From: Ichthyophis bannanicus
Taxonomy: Eukaryota; Chordata; Amphibia; Gymnophiona; Ichthyophiidae
Direction: 5' to 3'
Length of the DNA: 64,000 nt
Assembly (NCBI GenBank): GCA_033557465.1
Contig: JAWIIG010000038.1
Coordinates: 2,480,001-2,544,000 of the forward strand
Numbering within the stretch: the stretch's first letter is position 1; each line of letters opens with the position of its first letter. The translations under genes and the position numbers were made by a program. Below the pieces are notes generated by a model, which saw nothing but the letters and a program-made list of their open reading frames with translations, was not told where the DNA came from and did no database searches. Shown piece after piece: positions 1-9,985 of this stretch.

Positions 1-690
1 GGAAAGTCTTTGGAGGACGATTCCCGCTCTGAAGCACCGCAACCCTGGGGTTCAGACCGAGCCTGGGCGTGTGATGACGAGTCGAAGTCGGTTCTGAAGG
101 CAGAGATTCCACTCCTGATGCCGGTCCCGAGGCAGATCCAAATTGCTCCCCTGCCGCATTTTATGATCCTTCCAGGTCGTCGCTGACATCAGTTGGCAGA
201 GCGGGCAGGTAGACATGTCATGTCCACACTGAAGCATTTAATACAGGAACTGTGGTGGTCCGTGATGGACAAAGTGTGGGGGCACTTGCCACATTGCTTG
301 AAACCACTGATTGAGGCCATAGTGGAAAGACGGCATCCAGGAGGTCAAACTCCGATGTTTCAATCTGCTAGGTCGCGAGCAAAGACCCGCGTACCAAAAA
401 CAAAGAGAAAAAGGGGACCCGAGAAAAACACGACACCGAGTTGGTGGACTCGGGCGGCAGAAAGGTAATTGGAACCAATCTCAGTGAAAAAAAATGAAGA
501 AAAATAGGTGAAAAAAAAATCAACTTTATCCGGGGGCACATCTGCAGGGCTCCGCGTATAAAAGAAGACTGAGGTAAGATGGCACCCTTGGGCGGGAAGG
601 TGGGAAAGTTGAGGAGAGAATCCACCCGGGTTCCGTCGGTGGCGACGTCACCAATATTTGAGGACTGACTTCCTGCTTGTTCCCAGAGAA
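1..690 (-). mobile_element. DIRS-like retrotransposon, 5' end fragment
   Basis: This is the upstream end of a DIRS element read on the minus strand and cut by the window edge. Positions about 555-690 match the terminal repeat of the complete DIRS copy at 28197-33968: both share the stretch around 'gatggcacccttgggcggg' and the end around 'gaggactgacttcctgctt'. Positions 1-500 would be leader and gag coding sequence, but no long clean ORF survives. Similarity to the better copies is seen by eye only. Confidence 0.65.
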
Positions 691-785
691 CAATCTTTTT
701 TTCTCTCAATTGTTCAGATATTCTTCAGAGCTGAGAAGATTCAATCACCATCTGCTGGAGACAGAAGAATAGTGAGGTGCCCTCT

Positions 786-2615
786 AGTAAGAACATAAGA
801 AATGCCGTAATGGGTCAGATCAAGGTCCATCAAGCCCAGTATCCTGTTTCCAACAGTGGCCAATCCAGGTCACAAATGCCTAGCAGTTTCCAAAAAAGAC
901 ACACAGGTTCCATAATGCTTGCATTGGGGCAAGCAGTGGATTATCCGAATCCTCTTTAATAATGGTTAATGGACCTTTCCTCCAGGAACTTGTCCAAACC
1001 TTTTTCAAACTCAGCTATACTAACAGCTTGCACTACATCCTCCAGTAATGAATTCCAGAGTTTGATTACACATTGAGTGAAATAATATTCTCTCTTAAAC
1101 GGGTTACACTGTACCTTCATTTCATGTCCCCTAATCTTTCTACTTTTTTATGGCATAAAGAATCGATCTACGTTTATCCGTTCTACTCTATTCATTAATT
1201 TATAGACCTCTATCATATCTCCCCTCAGCCATTTCTTTTGCAGGTTGAAAAGCCCTAAACCTTTAAGCCTCTCCTCAAAGGGGTATCCTTTCATCCACTT
1301 TACCTTTAGGTGGCGACCAGAATTGCATACAACATTCAAGGTGTGGTCACACCATGGAATGATCCAGAGGCATTATAATATCCTTTGTTTAATTCTCCAT
1401 TCCTTTCCTTATGATTCCTAGCATTCTATTTGCTTTCTTGGCTGCCACTGCACACTGGGCAGAGGGTTTCAACATATTATCCACGATGATGCCTAAAAAC
1501 CTTTCCTGGGTGGTAGTTTCTAAGGTGGTATCTTGCATCGTGCAACTGTAGTTGGAGTTGTTCTTTCCTAGGTGCATAACTTTGCACTTGTCCACATTCA
1601 ATTTAATCTGCCATTTGGACACCTAGTCTTCCAATTTATCAAGGTCCTCTTGCAATTTTTCACAATCCTCTTGTGTTTTAACAACTTTGAATAATTTTGT
1701 GTCATCTGCAAATTTGATCATCTCACTCGTTATTCCCATTTTTAGGTAATTTATGAATATGTTAAAAAGAAGTGAGCCCAGCACAGATCCCTGCCGTTTT
1801 CCATTATTTACCTTTCTCAATTTAGAAAATTGACCATTTAGCCCTACTCTGCTTTCTATCTTTTAACCAGTTCCTGATCCACAATACTACACTACCTCCA
1901 ATCCCACTACTTTTTAATTTTACCAAGAGTCTCTTATGAGGGACCTTGTCAAAGGCTTTCTGAAAATCCAGATACACTATATCGCCTTTGTCTACCTGTT
2001 TATTCACATTCTTCAAAAAAATGTAATAGATTAGTAAGACAAGATTTTCCTTGGCTAAATCCATGTTGGCTTTCTCCCATTAAACCATGACTATCTACAT
2101 GATCGGTAATTTTATTCTTTATAATGGTTTCTACCATTTTTCTCAGTACTAACGTCAGGCTCATCAGTCTGTAGTTTCCAGGATCACCCCTGGAAACCTT
2201 TTTAAAAATTGGAGTTACATTGGCCCCTCTCCAATCTTCAGGTACTACAGATGATCTCAATGATAGTTCACAGATTGCTAATAGTAGGTCTGCAATCTCA
2301 TGTTTCAGTTCTTTCAAAACTCTCGTATGTATACCATCTGGTCCAGATGATTTGCTACTCTTCAGTTTATCAAATAGTTGTAATACATCTTCCTGGTTTA
2401 TCAATATTTCTTTCAATTCTTCTAACACATCACCTTTATATACCATTTCAGACATAGGTAACTTCCTTACATCTTCTTCTGTAAAGACTGAAGCAAAGAA
2501 TTCATTCAGTGTCTCCGCTATGGCCTTGTCCTCACTTAGCGCCCCTTTTACCCCTCTATCATCCAGTGGTCCAATTGACTCTCTCAGTTGCCCATGTGTT
2601 ACAGTGTCTGCCCTT
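786..2615 (-). mobile_element. CR1 LINE, 5'-truncated copy
   Basis: CR1-clade non-LTR retrotransposon on the minus strand. Its 3' end lies at about 786 and its truncated 5' end near 2615. Broken ORFs at 2656-2000, 2064-1822, 1820-1623, 1622-1389 and 1339-1148 together give the reverse-transcriptase core in order. Visible pieces are 'VTPIFKKVSRGDPGNYR', 'YLDFQKAFDKVPHKRLL', 'GSVLGSLLFNIFINYLK', and the catalytic 'FADDTKLFKVV' (normal FADD box), followed by 'LNVDKCKVMHLGKNN'. Frameshifts and stops separate them, so the copy is dead. The endonuclease domain is absent. The same family recurs at 18176-25188, 46165-46820, 52560-52945 and 55297-57335. Confidence 0.9.
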
Positions 2616-2725
2616 TTCAGTAAATGCAGGGCAGATGTTGGATACACACCCTGCATTTACCGTGGAGTCTCTGCACTTACCATGCATTATTTTTTGCACA
2701 TTACACACGGTAAGTGCAAAAACAT
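2616..2725. repeat. Two nested inverted repeats (MITE-like hairpins)
   Basis: Positions 2620-2631 (gtaaatgcaggg) are exactly complementary to 2649-2660, and 2672-2681 (tgcacttacc) to 2709-2718. They abut the truncated 5' edge of the CR1 copy. They may be the remains of a small non-autonomous DNA element or a rearrangement scar; no target duplication was found. Confidence 0.5.
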
Positions 2726-3061
2726 TCTGCACTTTAGTAAACATGTCCCTTAGATTTTATATTTTAATTATAGGCTGCTCTATCTTCTTTTGATTCCTTG
2801 TTTTGCCAATGCCTTATTAATTAATTCAATCAAACTCTATTTAATACAGCAGTTTATACCACTTTTATACCAGCTGCCTGGTACAAGGCGGTTTACAACA
2901 AATCTTAAAATCTAAAAAATAGGATTTTATTTATTATTTTAGTAATTTATGATTAACATTAAATATTACTAAAATCTCATAGCAACATGTAATCATACAA
3001 TCTAATTATATTATGACATCCCAAATTAGTGCTCCTTCAAAAATTAATCAAAAAATCATGT
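2726..3061. other. AT-rich non-coding spacer
   Basis: No gene is recognisable. A segment near 2850-2900 ('ataccagctgcctggtac', 'ggcggtttacaac') resembles the reverse complement of the 3' tail seen in SINEs elsewhere in the window. The rest is AT-rich. Confidence 0.4.
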
Positions 3062-3330
3062 GTCGATATTCAATTGGGACGGCTATGTGCCACTATGGCA
3101 CATAGCCGTCACCGCCGACCGGCCAGCTTTTGCAGCGTCTAGTTTTATCCATAGGTCGTTAACTGGGTAGTGCTGCAATATCGCTGCTACTCCATCAGCA
3201 ACTGTCGCTGCCACTGGAATGCCCACAACACGCCCCGATGTTAAGTGTTTAGCATTGGGGTATTTGGCGGCATTAGTGAGGAATATCTCATTCAGCGTCA
3301 TTGATACTGTGTAAATGCCTTCCAGTATCA
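3062..3330. repeat. 'gatattca' hairpin repeat, non-autonomous
   Basis: Begins with 'gatattcaattggga' and contains a perfect 14-bp hairpin, 3078-3091 (gacggctatgtgcc) with 3097-3110, around a 5-nt loop. Similar segments ending in 'gatattcag' and holding hairpins occur at 33985-34425, 36130-36330 and 52960-53165. This looks like a family of short non-coding repeats. No coding capacity is seen. Confidence 0.5.
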
Positions 3331-3784
3331 GGCCCCATCTCTTTCATTTTCTTAGAAACAGCATATAAACTAGTTTTCATTTTAAGATCTAATGGCAGAA
3401 TGTTTCAGACCAGAGATACACTATTCTGTATAGCATATGCTTATAAATTCTTGCCAACCTAATTTCTTCTATTTTAAAAAATGCTAAATGAAAATCTGAT
3501 TGAGATTTCAATGGTATCAAAGGCATATGCTGCTGAATATATTTATTAAGATATATAAGCCCAATCTAAACACTATTGTAAGTAGTTTGAATAAAATTCT
3601 GAACTTAATAAGTAGCCAGTGTAAAGAAATCAGCAGGGGTAGGATGGTCCTGTTCCAACTTTTTCCACCTATGATCATTTTAGCGGCCATGTCTTGAATA
3701 AGCTGAAGATAAGCAATCATTTTTTGAGATAGGTTCAATAATCTAGATGGGACAGAACCACTACCTGCATTACTTACTGCAGAG
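3331..3784. other. Non-coding stretch, nothing recognised
   Basis: AT-rich sequence with only short chance ORFs. No motif, repeat boundary or RNA gene could be supported. Confidence 0.4.
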
Positions 3785-3881
3785 TGGAGGAGTAGCCTAG
3801 TGGTTAGGGCAGCAGCCTGGGATCAAAAAGACCAGTATTCATAACCCACTAATTCTCCTTGTGATCTTGGGCAAGTCACTT
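3785..3881 (+). repeat. tRNA-derived SINE, 5' part
   Basis: A tRNA-like head ('gtagcctagtggttaggg', resembling a pol III A box) is followed by body sequence ending 'gatcttgggcaagtcactt'. The SINE body resumes at 9850 after the DIRS-1 element, so one SINE was split by that insertion. A related SINE is intact at 55008-55240. Confidence 0.8.
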
Positions 3882-4051
3882 AAGGTGAAATTAGACTTAC
3901 CTGCTAATTGTTATTCCTTGCGGAACTTTAGTCTAGTCCCGGACATCTGGGGTTCTAAGCACCTCCTCCCGCAGCCTTGGAGACTGAGCCCGTCACTCTT
4001 TTTGACGTCACCAGTATAAGTAGAAGTGGATCCGCCTCCCTACTCCAGTAA
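3882..4051. repeat. DIRS-1 left inverted terminal repeat
   Basis: The block from about 3930 to 4051 ('ctagtcccggacatctgggg' through 'cctccctactccagta') is repeated in inverse orientation at 9712-9849. The outermost 3882-3930 is instead complementary to the first half of the internal complementary region at 4361-4415. Confidence 0.9.
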
Positions 4052-4360
4052 CCTATTGACAAAGCAGACTCACCAGAGGAATAATTAAACAGATACAACA
4101 TTAAATAAAGTCAACAGCCAATAGCTTCACAGAATGAGCAAATGTGACCATGCACCATCCAAGGCTGAAGACAACCTGTCGTCAACCTTGTGTGGCCCTC
4201 TGTCCTGGATCGCCCGAGAGGTACCGGAAACACAACTCCCGAGCTACTGAACCACCCCCCTCCGCAGGATCGCCGGCCATACAGGCGCCCCTGCTGCGCA
4301 GAGCTACCTACCGTTAAATTTCTTCAGGCCACAGATCCATTTCAACAGAAGGGAGGGTCA

Positions 4361-4457
4361 CAGGACTAGACTAAAGTTCCGCAAGGAACAACAATTAGCA
4401 GGTAAGTCTAATTTCACCTTCCTTGTCGTCCCTTTAGTCTAGTCCCGGACATCTGGG
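4361..4457. repeat. DIRS-1 internal complementary region
   Basis: The first half is the reverse complement of the element's left outer edge (3882-3941), and the second half is the reverse complement of its right outer edge (about 9810-9849). They are fused at 'atttcacctt/ccttgtcgtc'. In DIRS elements this junction is the template that lets the two ends be completed during circle formation. Confidence 0.9.
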
Positions 4458-4479
4458 GATGTAACAGAGCAGTAAGATA

Positions 4480-5910
4480 TCAATGGGAGGGACCTGCCAG
4501 ACCAGCCTGAAGAACCGCTGATCCAAAACGAGCATCCCTGTCCGCATGCAAATCTATCCTGTAATGCTTAACAAAGGAATGCAACGACGACCACGTCGCC
4601 GCTCTACAAATTTCCGCCACCGGAACCAAATTGCATTCCGCCCAGGAAGCCGCCTGAGCCCTAGTGGAATGGGCCCTCAAGCCAGACGGCACGGTCCTGC
4701 CCTTGAGAATATACGCCGACGAAATGGCCTCCTTAATCCATCGAGCAATCGACGCCTTAGATGCAGATTCTCCCCACCTGGGACCTCCAAACAGAACAAA
4801 CAATCTATCCGTCTTTCGGAAATCCGCCGTTCTCCGCAAATAAATCCGCAAAATGCGACTGACATCCAAGCGATGTAACTTCACGCCAGTACCGGCCGAC
4901 TCCGCTCTCTCAAAACTCGGCAAAGAAATGGTTTGATTCACATGAAAAACAGACACCACCTTTGGCAAAAAGGAGGGCACTGTGTGCAAGACTACTTTGT
5001 GGTCATGGAAGACCAAAAACGGCTCCCTACACGACAACGCTTGCAACTCTGAAATCCTGCGCGCCGACGCAATGGCCACCAAGAACACCGTCTTCAACGT
5101 AAGATCCTTTAAAGTCGACTTAGACAAAGGTTCAAAAGGTCTATGCACCAACGACTCCAGCACCAAGTTAAGATACCACGTCGGCACTTGAGCCCGGTAG
5201 GGAGGACGCAACAGGGAGGCCACCCGCAGAAACCGCTTTACGTCTGGGTTAGCCGCAAGCGCAATGCCCTGCACCTTTCCACGATAACAAGAAAGAGCCG
5301 CCAACTGGACCTTCAAGGATGCAGCCGCCAAGCCCTTGTCAAAACCGTCCTGCAAAAAATCCAGAATCTGCGGGATAGAAGCCCGCAGCGCTCTCACTTG
5401 CCGCAGCTCGCACCACGACTCAAAAATGCGCCAAACCCTAATATAAGCCAACGAAGTAGAGCGACGCCGGGAACTCAGCAAGGTGGCAATTACCGAAGCT
5501 GAATAGCCCCTGGCCATTAACCGTGCCCTTTCAAGAGCCAAGCCGTAAGAGAGAACCGATCCACCTGAGGCATTACTAAGGGACCCTGTCCCAACAGATC
5601 CTCCCTGTACGGCAGTCGCCACGGGGCGTCCACTAGTAGCCGTACCAGGTCGGCATACCATGGCCGCCTTAGCCAATCCGGCGCCACGAGAACCACGAGG
5701 CCCTTGTGCTTCTCGATCCTCTGAACCAAGCGACCTATCAAAGCCCAAGTAGGGAACACGTAGAGGAGTTGCTCCGTCGGCCACCCCTGCAACAGTGCAT
5801 CCAATCCCTCGGACATCCGCTCTCGCCGCCTGCTGAAAAACCGCTCCACCTTCGGACGCAAAGGTGGCCATCAGATCCATCACCGGGAGACCCCAGCGGT
5901 CTACTATCAT
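4480..5910 (-). CDS. DIRS-1 tyrosine recombinase (YR)
   Basis: The open frame is 476 codons, and roughly the last 340 are the recombinase. The first ~30 residues ('WGLPVMDLMATFAS') are really the tail of the RT polyprotein read in the same frame, so the functional start probably lies further in, near 5560-5520. Catalytic tyrosine-recombinase residues are visible: Arg in 'IASARRISELQAL', His-x-x-Arg in 'LRAHSTRAQAASW', and a downstream Tyr in 'FVKHYRIDL'. The enzyme joins the circular DNA copy to the target. It has no internal stop and closely parallels the YR of DIRS-2 ('HCVRAKATSVA', 'AVHYCLE'). Confidence 0.88.
   Translation of the reverse strand: MIVDRWGLPVMDLMATFASEGGAVFQQAARADVRGIGCTVAGVADGATPLRVPYLGFDRSLGSEDREAQGPRGSRGAGLAKAAMVCRPGTATSGRPVATAVQGGSVGTGSLSNASGGSVLSYGLALERARLMARGYSASVIATLLSSRRRSTSLAYIRVWRIFESWCELRQVRALRASIPQILDFLQDGFDKGLAAASLKVQLAALSCYRGKVQGIALAANPDVKRFLRVASLLRPPYRAQVPTWYLNLVLESLVHRPFEPLSKSTLKDLTLKTVFLVAIASARRISELQALSCREPFLVFHDHKVVLHTVPSFLPKVVSVFHVNQTISLPSFERAESAGTGVKLHRLDVSRILRIYLRRTADFRKTDRLFVLFGGPRWGESASKASIARWIKEAISSAYILKGRTVPSGLRAHSTRAQAASWAECNLVPVAEICRAATWSSLHSFVKHYRIDLHADRDARFGSAVLQAGLAGPSH
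5517..5861 (-). pseudogene. DIRS-1 RT-RNase H C-terminal region, out of frame
   Basis: This 114-residue frame ('VERFFSRRRERM', 'LLYVFPTWALIGRL', 'LLGQGPLVMPQ', 'LTAWLLKG') corresponds to the last part of the DIRS RT polyprotein. In DIRS-2 the same region is continuous with RT ('LLYAFPPIPLVSRTL', 'MAWLLRG'). Here it is separated from the RT frame by the amber codon at about 5920 and a one-base frame change near 5865. It overlaps the YR frame, as is usual for DIRS elements. Confidence 0.75.
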
Positions 5911-5922
5911 CTCGAAGACCTC

Positions 5923-7587
5923 CTAATTGAGGACCCACTCCCCAGGGTCCACTGCGTTCCGACTCAAATAATCGGCAGTCACGTTCTCCACGCCGGCTAC
6001 ATGCCCTGCCGATAGCGCCTCGAGATGTCGTTCGGCCCACACGAGAAGCTCTTCCGCCTCGGCCTCCAGAGCCACACTGTTGGTGCCCCCTTGCCGATTG
6101 ACGTATGCCACGGCCGTGGCGTTGTCCGACAGGACGCGAATCGCCCTGCCCTGCACCTGTGGTTGGAAAGCCTGCAGCGCCAGAAAAACAGCTCTGAGCT
6201 CCAACCGGTTGATTGACCAACGCTTTTCCTGATCCGACCACTGACCCTGAGCATACTGCCGCTCGAAGTGCGCCCCCCAGCCGTAAAGACTGGCGTCCGT
6301 CGTCAAGGGCTGCCAATCCGGGGACTCCAACGGCATGCCCCTCTCGAGATTCCAGGGATCCAGCCACCACTGAAGAGAGAGCTGCACCGATTCCGGACAA
6401 CGCAATCGGCGCGTTAAAGGATCTGACTGATTGGACCACCTCCGGAGCAGAGCCGCCTGCAACGGTCGCATGTGAGCCCTGGCCCAGGGCACGAGTTCCA
6501 ACGTGGCCGCCATGGTTCCCAAAAGCTGCAGGTAATGCCACGCGGAAGGCGCCTGCCTCCGAAGAAAGTGGCGAACGAGGCGGCGCAGACTCTGCGCCTT
6601 GGCTAGTGGAAGAAACACCCTGCCTGAAGCTGTGTCGAAGCGAGCTCCTAGATACTCCAGCTCCTGAGTCGGAGTCAACTTGCTCTTTGCCACGTTGACC
6701 ACCCAACCCAAGCTTTGGAGAAAAAACACCACTCGCCGAGTGGCCTGTGCGCTTTCGTCCCTCGACTTCGCCCGAATTAACCAATCGTCGAGGTAAGGGT
6801 GCACCAACACCCCTTCCCTGCGCAACGCCGCCGCTACCACCACCATTACTTTGGTAAAAATCCGCGGGGCCGTCGCCAAGCCGAACGGTAACGCCTGGAA
6901 CTGGAAATGTCCCATCGGAACTGCAAAACATAGGTACTGTTGATGTTCCACGCGGATGGGGATATGCAGATACGCTTCGGAGAGGTCCAGAGAGGTAAGA
7001 AACTCCCCTTGCCGCACAGCCACGATGACGGACCGCAGGGTTTCCATGTGAAAATGAGTCACTCGGAGGCAGCGGTTGACCCCTTTGAGGTCTAGAATAG
7101 GCCTCCAAGACCCTTCTTTTTTGGGCACCACGAAATAAATCGAGTACCGACCGCAGCTGCACTGGGCGGGCGGGACCGGCACCACAGCGTTCAGAACTTG
7201 CAACCTTTGTAACGTCTCCCGCACCACCCGGCGCTTGGGCTCTGTTCTGCAAGGAGACTGTACAAAGGACTCCGGAACGGGTCGATGAAGTTCTAAGGCA
7301 TACCCTTCCCTTATTACCTCCAGAACCCATCGATCCGACGTGATTTGGACCCAGGCAGGATAAAACCACTGTAGCCGCCCCCCTACGGCCACTACCTCTG
7401 CCCGGGTCCCTCTGGCTTCATTGTGGCTTCTTGAGGGTCGTGGATGAGGAGGCTCCAAAACCTCTTCCCGCACCCCGAAACCTTCGAAAAGTCTGGGACC
7501 TATACGGAAACCGTCCTCGCTGAAACTGACCAAACCGTGGCGTCCGAAATCTACAAAATTCTCTCTGTTGACTCCTGGAAGGCGCAA
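5923..7587 (-). CDS. DIRS-1 reverse transcriptase-RNase H
   Basis: A 554-codon frame overlapping the 3' end of gag. RT runs over roughly residues 120-330, with 'WRPILDLKGVNRCLR', 'LTSLDLSEAYLHIPI', 'FQALPFGLATAPRIFTKVM' and the catalytic 'HPYLDDWLI'. RNase H follows from about residue 410, with 'LTTDASLYGWGAHF', 'NRLELRAVFLAL' and 'LSDNATAVAYVNRQGG', which supply the acidic D-E-D residues. The enzyme copies DIRS RNA into DNA. The frame ends in an amber codon where DIRS-2 reads through, so the protein is shortened. Confidence 0.92.
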   Translation of the reverse strand: MRLPGVNRENFVDFGRHGLVSFSEDGFRIGPRLFEGFGVREEVLEPPHPRPSRSHNEARGTRAEVVAVGGRLQWFYPAWVQITSDRWVLEVIREGYALELHRPVPESFVQSPCRTEPKRRVVRETLQRLQVLNAVVPVPPAQCSCGRYSIYFVVPKKEGSWRPILDLKGVNRCLRVTHFHMETLRSVIVAVRQGEFLTSLDLSEAYLHIPIRVEHQQYLCFAVPMGHFQFQALPFGLATAPRIFTKVMVVVAAALRREGVLVHPYLDDWLIRAKSRDESAQATRRVVFFLQSLGWVVNVAKSKLTPTQELEYLGARFDTASGRVFLPLAKAQSLRRLVRHFLRRQAPSAWHYLQLLGTMAATLELVPWARAHMRPLQAALLRRWSNQSDPLTRRLRCPESVQLSLQWWLDPWNLERGMPLESPDWQPLTTDASLYGWGAHFERQYAQGQWSDQEKRWSINRLELRAVFLALQAFQPQVQGRAIRVLSDNATAVAYVNRQGGTNSVALEAEAEELLVWAERHLEALSAGHVAGVENVTADYLSRNAVDPGEWVLN

Positions 7588-8779
7588 GCGGCCTACTAGG
7601 CTTCTGCCTATCCTCCGGCAGTCGACCCCCTTTAGACTCCCCGAGGTCTTTCACCAACTTGTCTAAATCCTCTCCAAAGAGAAGCTTGCCACGAAAAGGA
7701 AGCTTTCCCAGCCTAGCTTTGGAGGCTCCGTCCGCCGTCCAATTACGCAACCAGAGATATCTCCGCGCTGCCACCACGGATGCCATACTCTTCGCCAGGC
7801 CGCGAGTAAGGTCATACTGCCCATCTGCCAAATAGGCCACTCCCGACTCAAGCCGGGATGCCTCACCCGCCATCTCAGTCTCCTGACCCTGCGACAACCG
7901 TTGAGCCCACCGGAGACATCCTCTAGCCACCCAGGCCCCACAAAGGGCCGCTTGCAAGAAGATGGCGTTGACCTCAAACACCTGCTTTAGCAGCGTCTCG
8001 AGCCGCCGGTCCTGAGCATCCTTAAGTGCCACACTGCCTTCCACTGGAATCGTGGTCTTTTTGGTAACCGCCGAAACTGCTGCATCTACCCTAGGGGACT
8101 TGAAAAGCTCCCTATCTTGCTCCTGCAAGGGATACAACCTAGCCATCACTCTGGAACCCTTGAGACCAGCCTCCGGCGAGTCCCATTGCTCCTGAATCAT
8201 CTCTTTAAAAATCCTGTGCAGCGGAAACACCTTGTGGGACTGGCGCGTCGCCTGAAGCAACGGGTCTTCCAAGGACGAGTCCGCCAAACTCTCCGCCACC
8301 GGCATATTAAGAGCCTTCAGAGTTTTGGAAATAAGAGCCGCCAGCTCCTCCCGGCGGAAGACTCTAACTACCCGAGCCTCGTCCTCCTGCTCAGCAATCT
8401 CGCCATCCTCTAATTCCATATCCAGCTCCAAATCCTGACTGTCAGAGACCTCCTCTGAAACCCCCGCAGCTACCCTAGCACGCTTAGGAGGGGTACCTTC
8501 TGCGCTCTCCAACCGAGCTCCTGGCCGTTTCAGGCTACTCCCAAGCCCTGCAGGACTCTGTTTACCTCCCAGGGCCTGTTGCAATAAGGAGAGAAAATCC
8601 TGAGAGAAAATCTGCGCCAGCCCGCCCTGCAACCCCGGAAGGGACGTGGAGGGCTCCGCTGACACGGAGGGCCCCTGGGAAGGCCCTGACGAAGGACCCG
8701 CCGGAGAGAGCGGCTCAGGAGAGCCCGTCGCTCCCTCCCCCGGTCCCGCTCCCGCTGTCTCAATGGCCGGGGGCTCCAC
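7418..8779 (-). CDS. DIRS-1 gag-like protein
   Basis: First ORF of the element, 453 codons, starting at an ATG at 8779. The N-terminal ~110 residues are Pro/Ser/Gly rich. An acidic stretch follows ('LELDMELEDGEIAEQEDEA'), then the conserved gag core ('GSVALKDAQDRRLETLLKQV', 'GCLRWAQRLSQG'), and a basic Arg/Phe-rich C-terminus ('RFRTPRFGQFQRGRFPYR') that probably binds nucleic acid. The same core recurs in the degraded fragment at 15485-16870. It overlaps the RT frame by about 170 bases. Molecular function is inferred from position and composition. Confidence 0.85.
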   Translation of the reverse strand: MEPPAIETAGAGPGEGATGSPEPLSPAGPSSGPSQGPSVSAEPSTSLPGLQGGLAQIFSQDFLSLLQQALGGKQSPAGLGSSLKRPGARLESAEGTPPKRARVAAGVSEEVSDSQDLELDMELEDGEIAEQEDEARVVRVFRREELAALISKTLKALNMPVAESLADSSLEDPLLQATRQSHKVFPLHRIFKEMIQEQWDSPEAGLKGSRVMARLYPLQEQDRELFKSPRVDAAVSAVTKKTTIPVEGSVALKDAQDRRLETLLKQVFEVNAIFLQAALCGAWVARGCLRWAQRLSQGQETEMAGEASRLESGVAYLADGQYDLTRGLAKSMASVVAARRYLWLRNWTADGASKARLGKLPFRGKLLFGEDLDKLVKDLGESKGGRLPEDRQKPSRPLAPSRSQQREFCRFRTPRFGQFQRGRFPYRSQTFRRFRGAGRGFGASSSTTLKKPQ

Positions 8780-9711
8780 CTCTAACTCACAGCCCTTACA
8801 GACCCCGGCATCAGAGAGAGAACCCCGTTTGACTCCACAAATAACGCACTAGGGCCTGGAAGGCATACCGGCAAGCTTACCCCCAGCGTACTCTGTCGTG
8901 GCACAAAAATGAAAGGCTTTCCCGAGGAGAAGCCCTGTGAAGCAAGCCTTCCCCAAGGGACAACAATGAGATGGTCTGTTTTAAATCGAGCCCAAACAGG
9001 TAACACGGGGGGGGGGGGAGAAGGTACTCACAGCGCTGCGAGCCGGCGTCACTCACCCACAGGCCCTGCCGTGCTTCCCGCCAAAATTTCCGGCGTGCGT
9101 GCGGCTTGCGCGCCGCACACGCCAGCCTCAGGAAAGTGCCATGCTTTCTGCTCTCAAGTCCTGACAGGCCCTGAGGCCTCTAACACAGCCAGTTAGACCG
9201 TACAGGCACTCACCGTACCTCCGACTGCCTGGCGCTGCTCCTACCGTGCCCTAGACCAGCGATCCTCCGGCTGTCAAAACGCCGTCGCGTCAGCGAAAAC
9301 TGCCGACGCCACTGCGCGCGCTCCCTCAACGCCTCCTCACCCGCTCTACGGGTTCGGGAGACGGAGGCCCCAACAGTCACTCCCACACTCCCCCCTGAGC
9401 ACCGTACCTCCAGGGAGGGGGGGAGAGAGGGGGAGCAAGTAATTTCAGGAGACCGCAGCCGTCCTCCAGCCAGCCCAAAGCACTGTCCGGGACCAAAGAA
9501 GGCAGGAACAGTGTAAAGTCACTGCCTTTCGCTGCTGATGTCTCAAATTTAAAGCGGTACGCCAATCAAATTGTCTAGATCATAAATCGGTATGTTTGTT
9601 GTTTCTCTTTTTTTTTTTTTTTTTTTTAACCAACAAGAAAATTCCCTAACTAATTCCTCTAGTGAGCCCCTCTGTGGCTCACACCTCCTTCAGCTGCCTT
9701 GGAGACTGAGC
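8780..9711 (-). other. DIRS-1 leader between right ITR and gag
   Basis: GC-rich sequence upstream of gag on the coding strand, with short chance ORFs only. It includes a G run at 9008-9019 and a T tract of about 23 at 9605-9627. It presumably carries the promoter and leader, but no specific element was identified. Confidence 0.5.
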
Positions 9712-9849
9712 TTACTGGAGTAGGGAGGCGGATCCACTTCTACTTATACTGGTGACGTCAAAAAGAGTGACGGGCTCAGTCTCCAAGGCTGCGAGAGGAG
9801 GTGCTTAGAACCCCAGATGTCCGGGACTAGACTAAAGGGACGACAAGGA
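9712..9849. repeat. DIRS-1 right inverted terminal repeat
   Basis: Reverse complement of 3930-4051, from 'cttactggagtagggagg' to 'gggactagactaaagggacg', ending at 'cgacaagga'. SINE sequence resumes immediately after it. Confidence 0.9.
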
Positions 9850-9985
9850 ACTCTTCATTGCCTCAGGTATAAACTTAGATTGTAAAACCTCTGAGGACAG
9901 GGAAATATCTTCAGTACCTGACTGTAACTTGCCTTGAACTACTACTGGAAAGGCATGAGCTAAAATATACATACATCTGATTGAA
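9850..9985 (+). repeat. tRNA-derived SINE, 3' part
   Basis: Continuation of the SINE begun at 3785: 'cattgcctcaggtataaac', 'ttagattgtaaaacctctga', 'cttgccttgaactac' and an AT-rich tail. It is separated from its head by DIRS-1. Confidence 0.75.

Larger units (their letters stand above)
3882..9849 (-). mobile_element. DIRS-1: complete DIRS-like retrotransposon
   Basis: A DIRS-order element of about 6 kb transcribed on the minus strand. It has inverted terminal repeats at 3882-4051 and 9712-9849 and an internal complementary region at 4361-4457. It encodes gag (8779-7418), RT-RNase H (7587-5923 and beyond) and a tyrosine recombinase (ending at 4480). Known biology of the family: these elements replicate through a circular DNA and insert with a tyrosine recombinase, so they leave no staggered target duplication. 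That agrees with the clean split of the flanking SINE. The RT ORF has one amber codon near 5920 and a frame change just after it, so this copy is slightly decayed. Confidence 0.93.

Noticed and set aside
5738..7369. 543-codon minus-strand ORF overlapping DIRS-1 RT
   Set aside because: Lies in another frame of RT; low-complexity Gly/Ser/Arg composition and no conserved motif.
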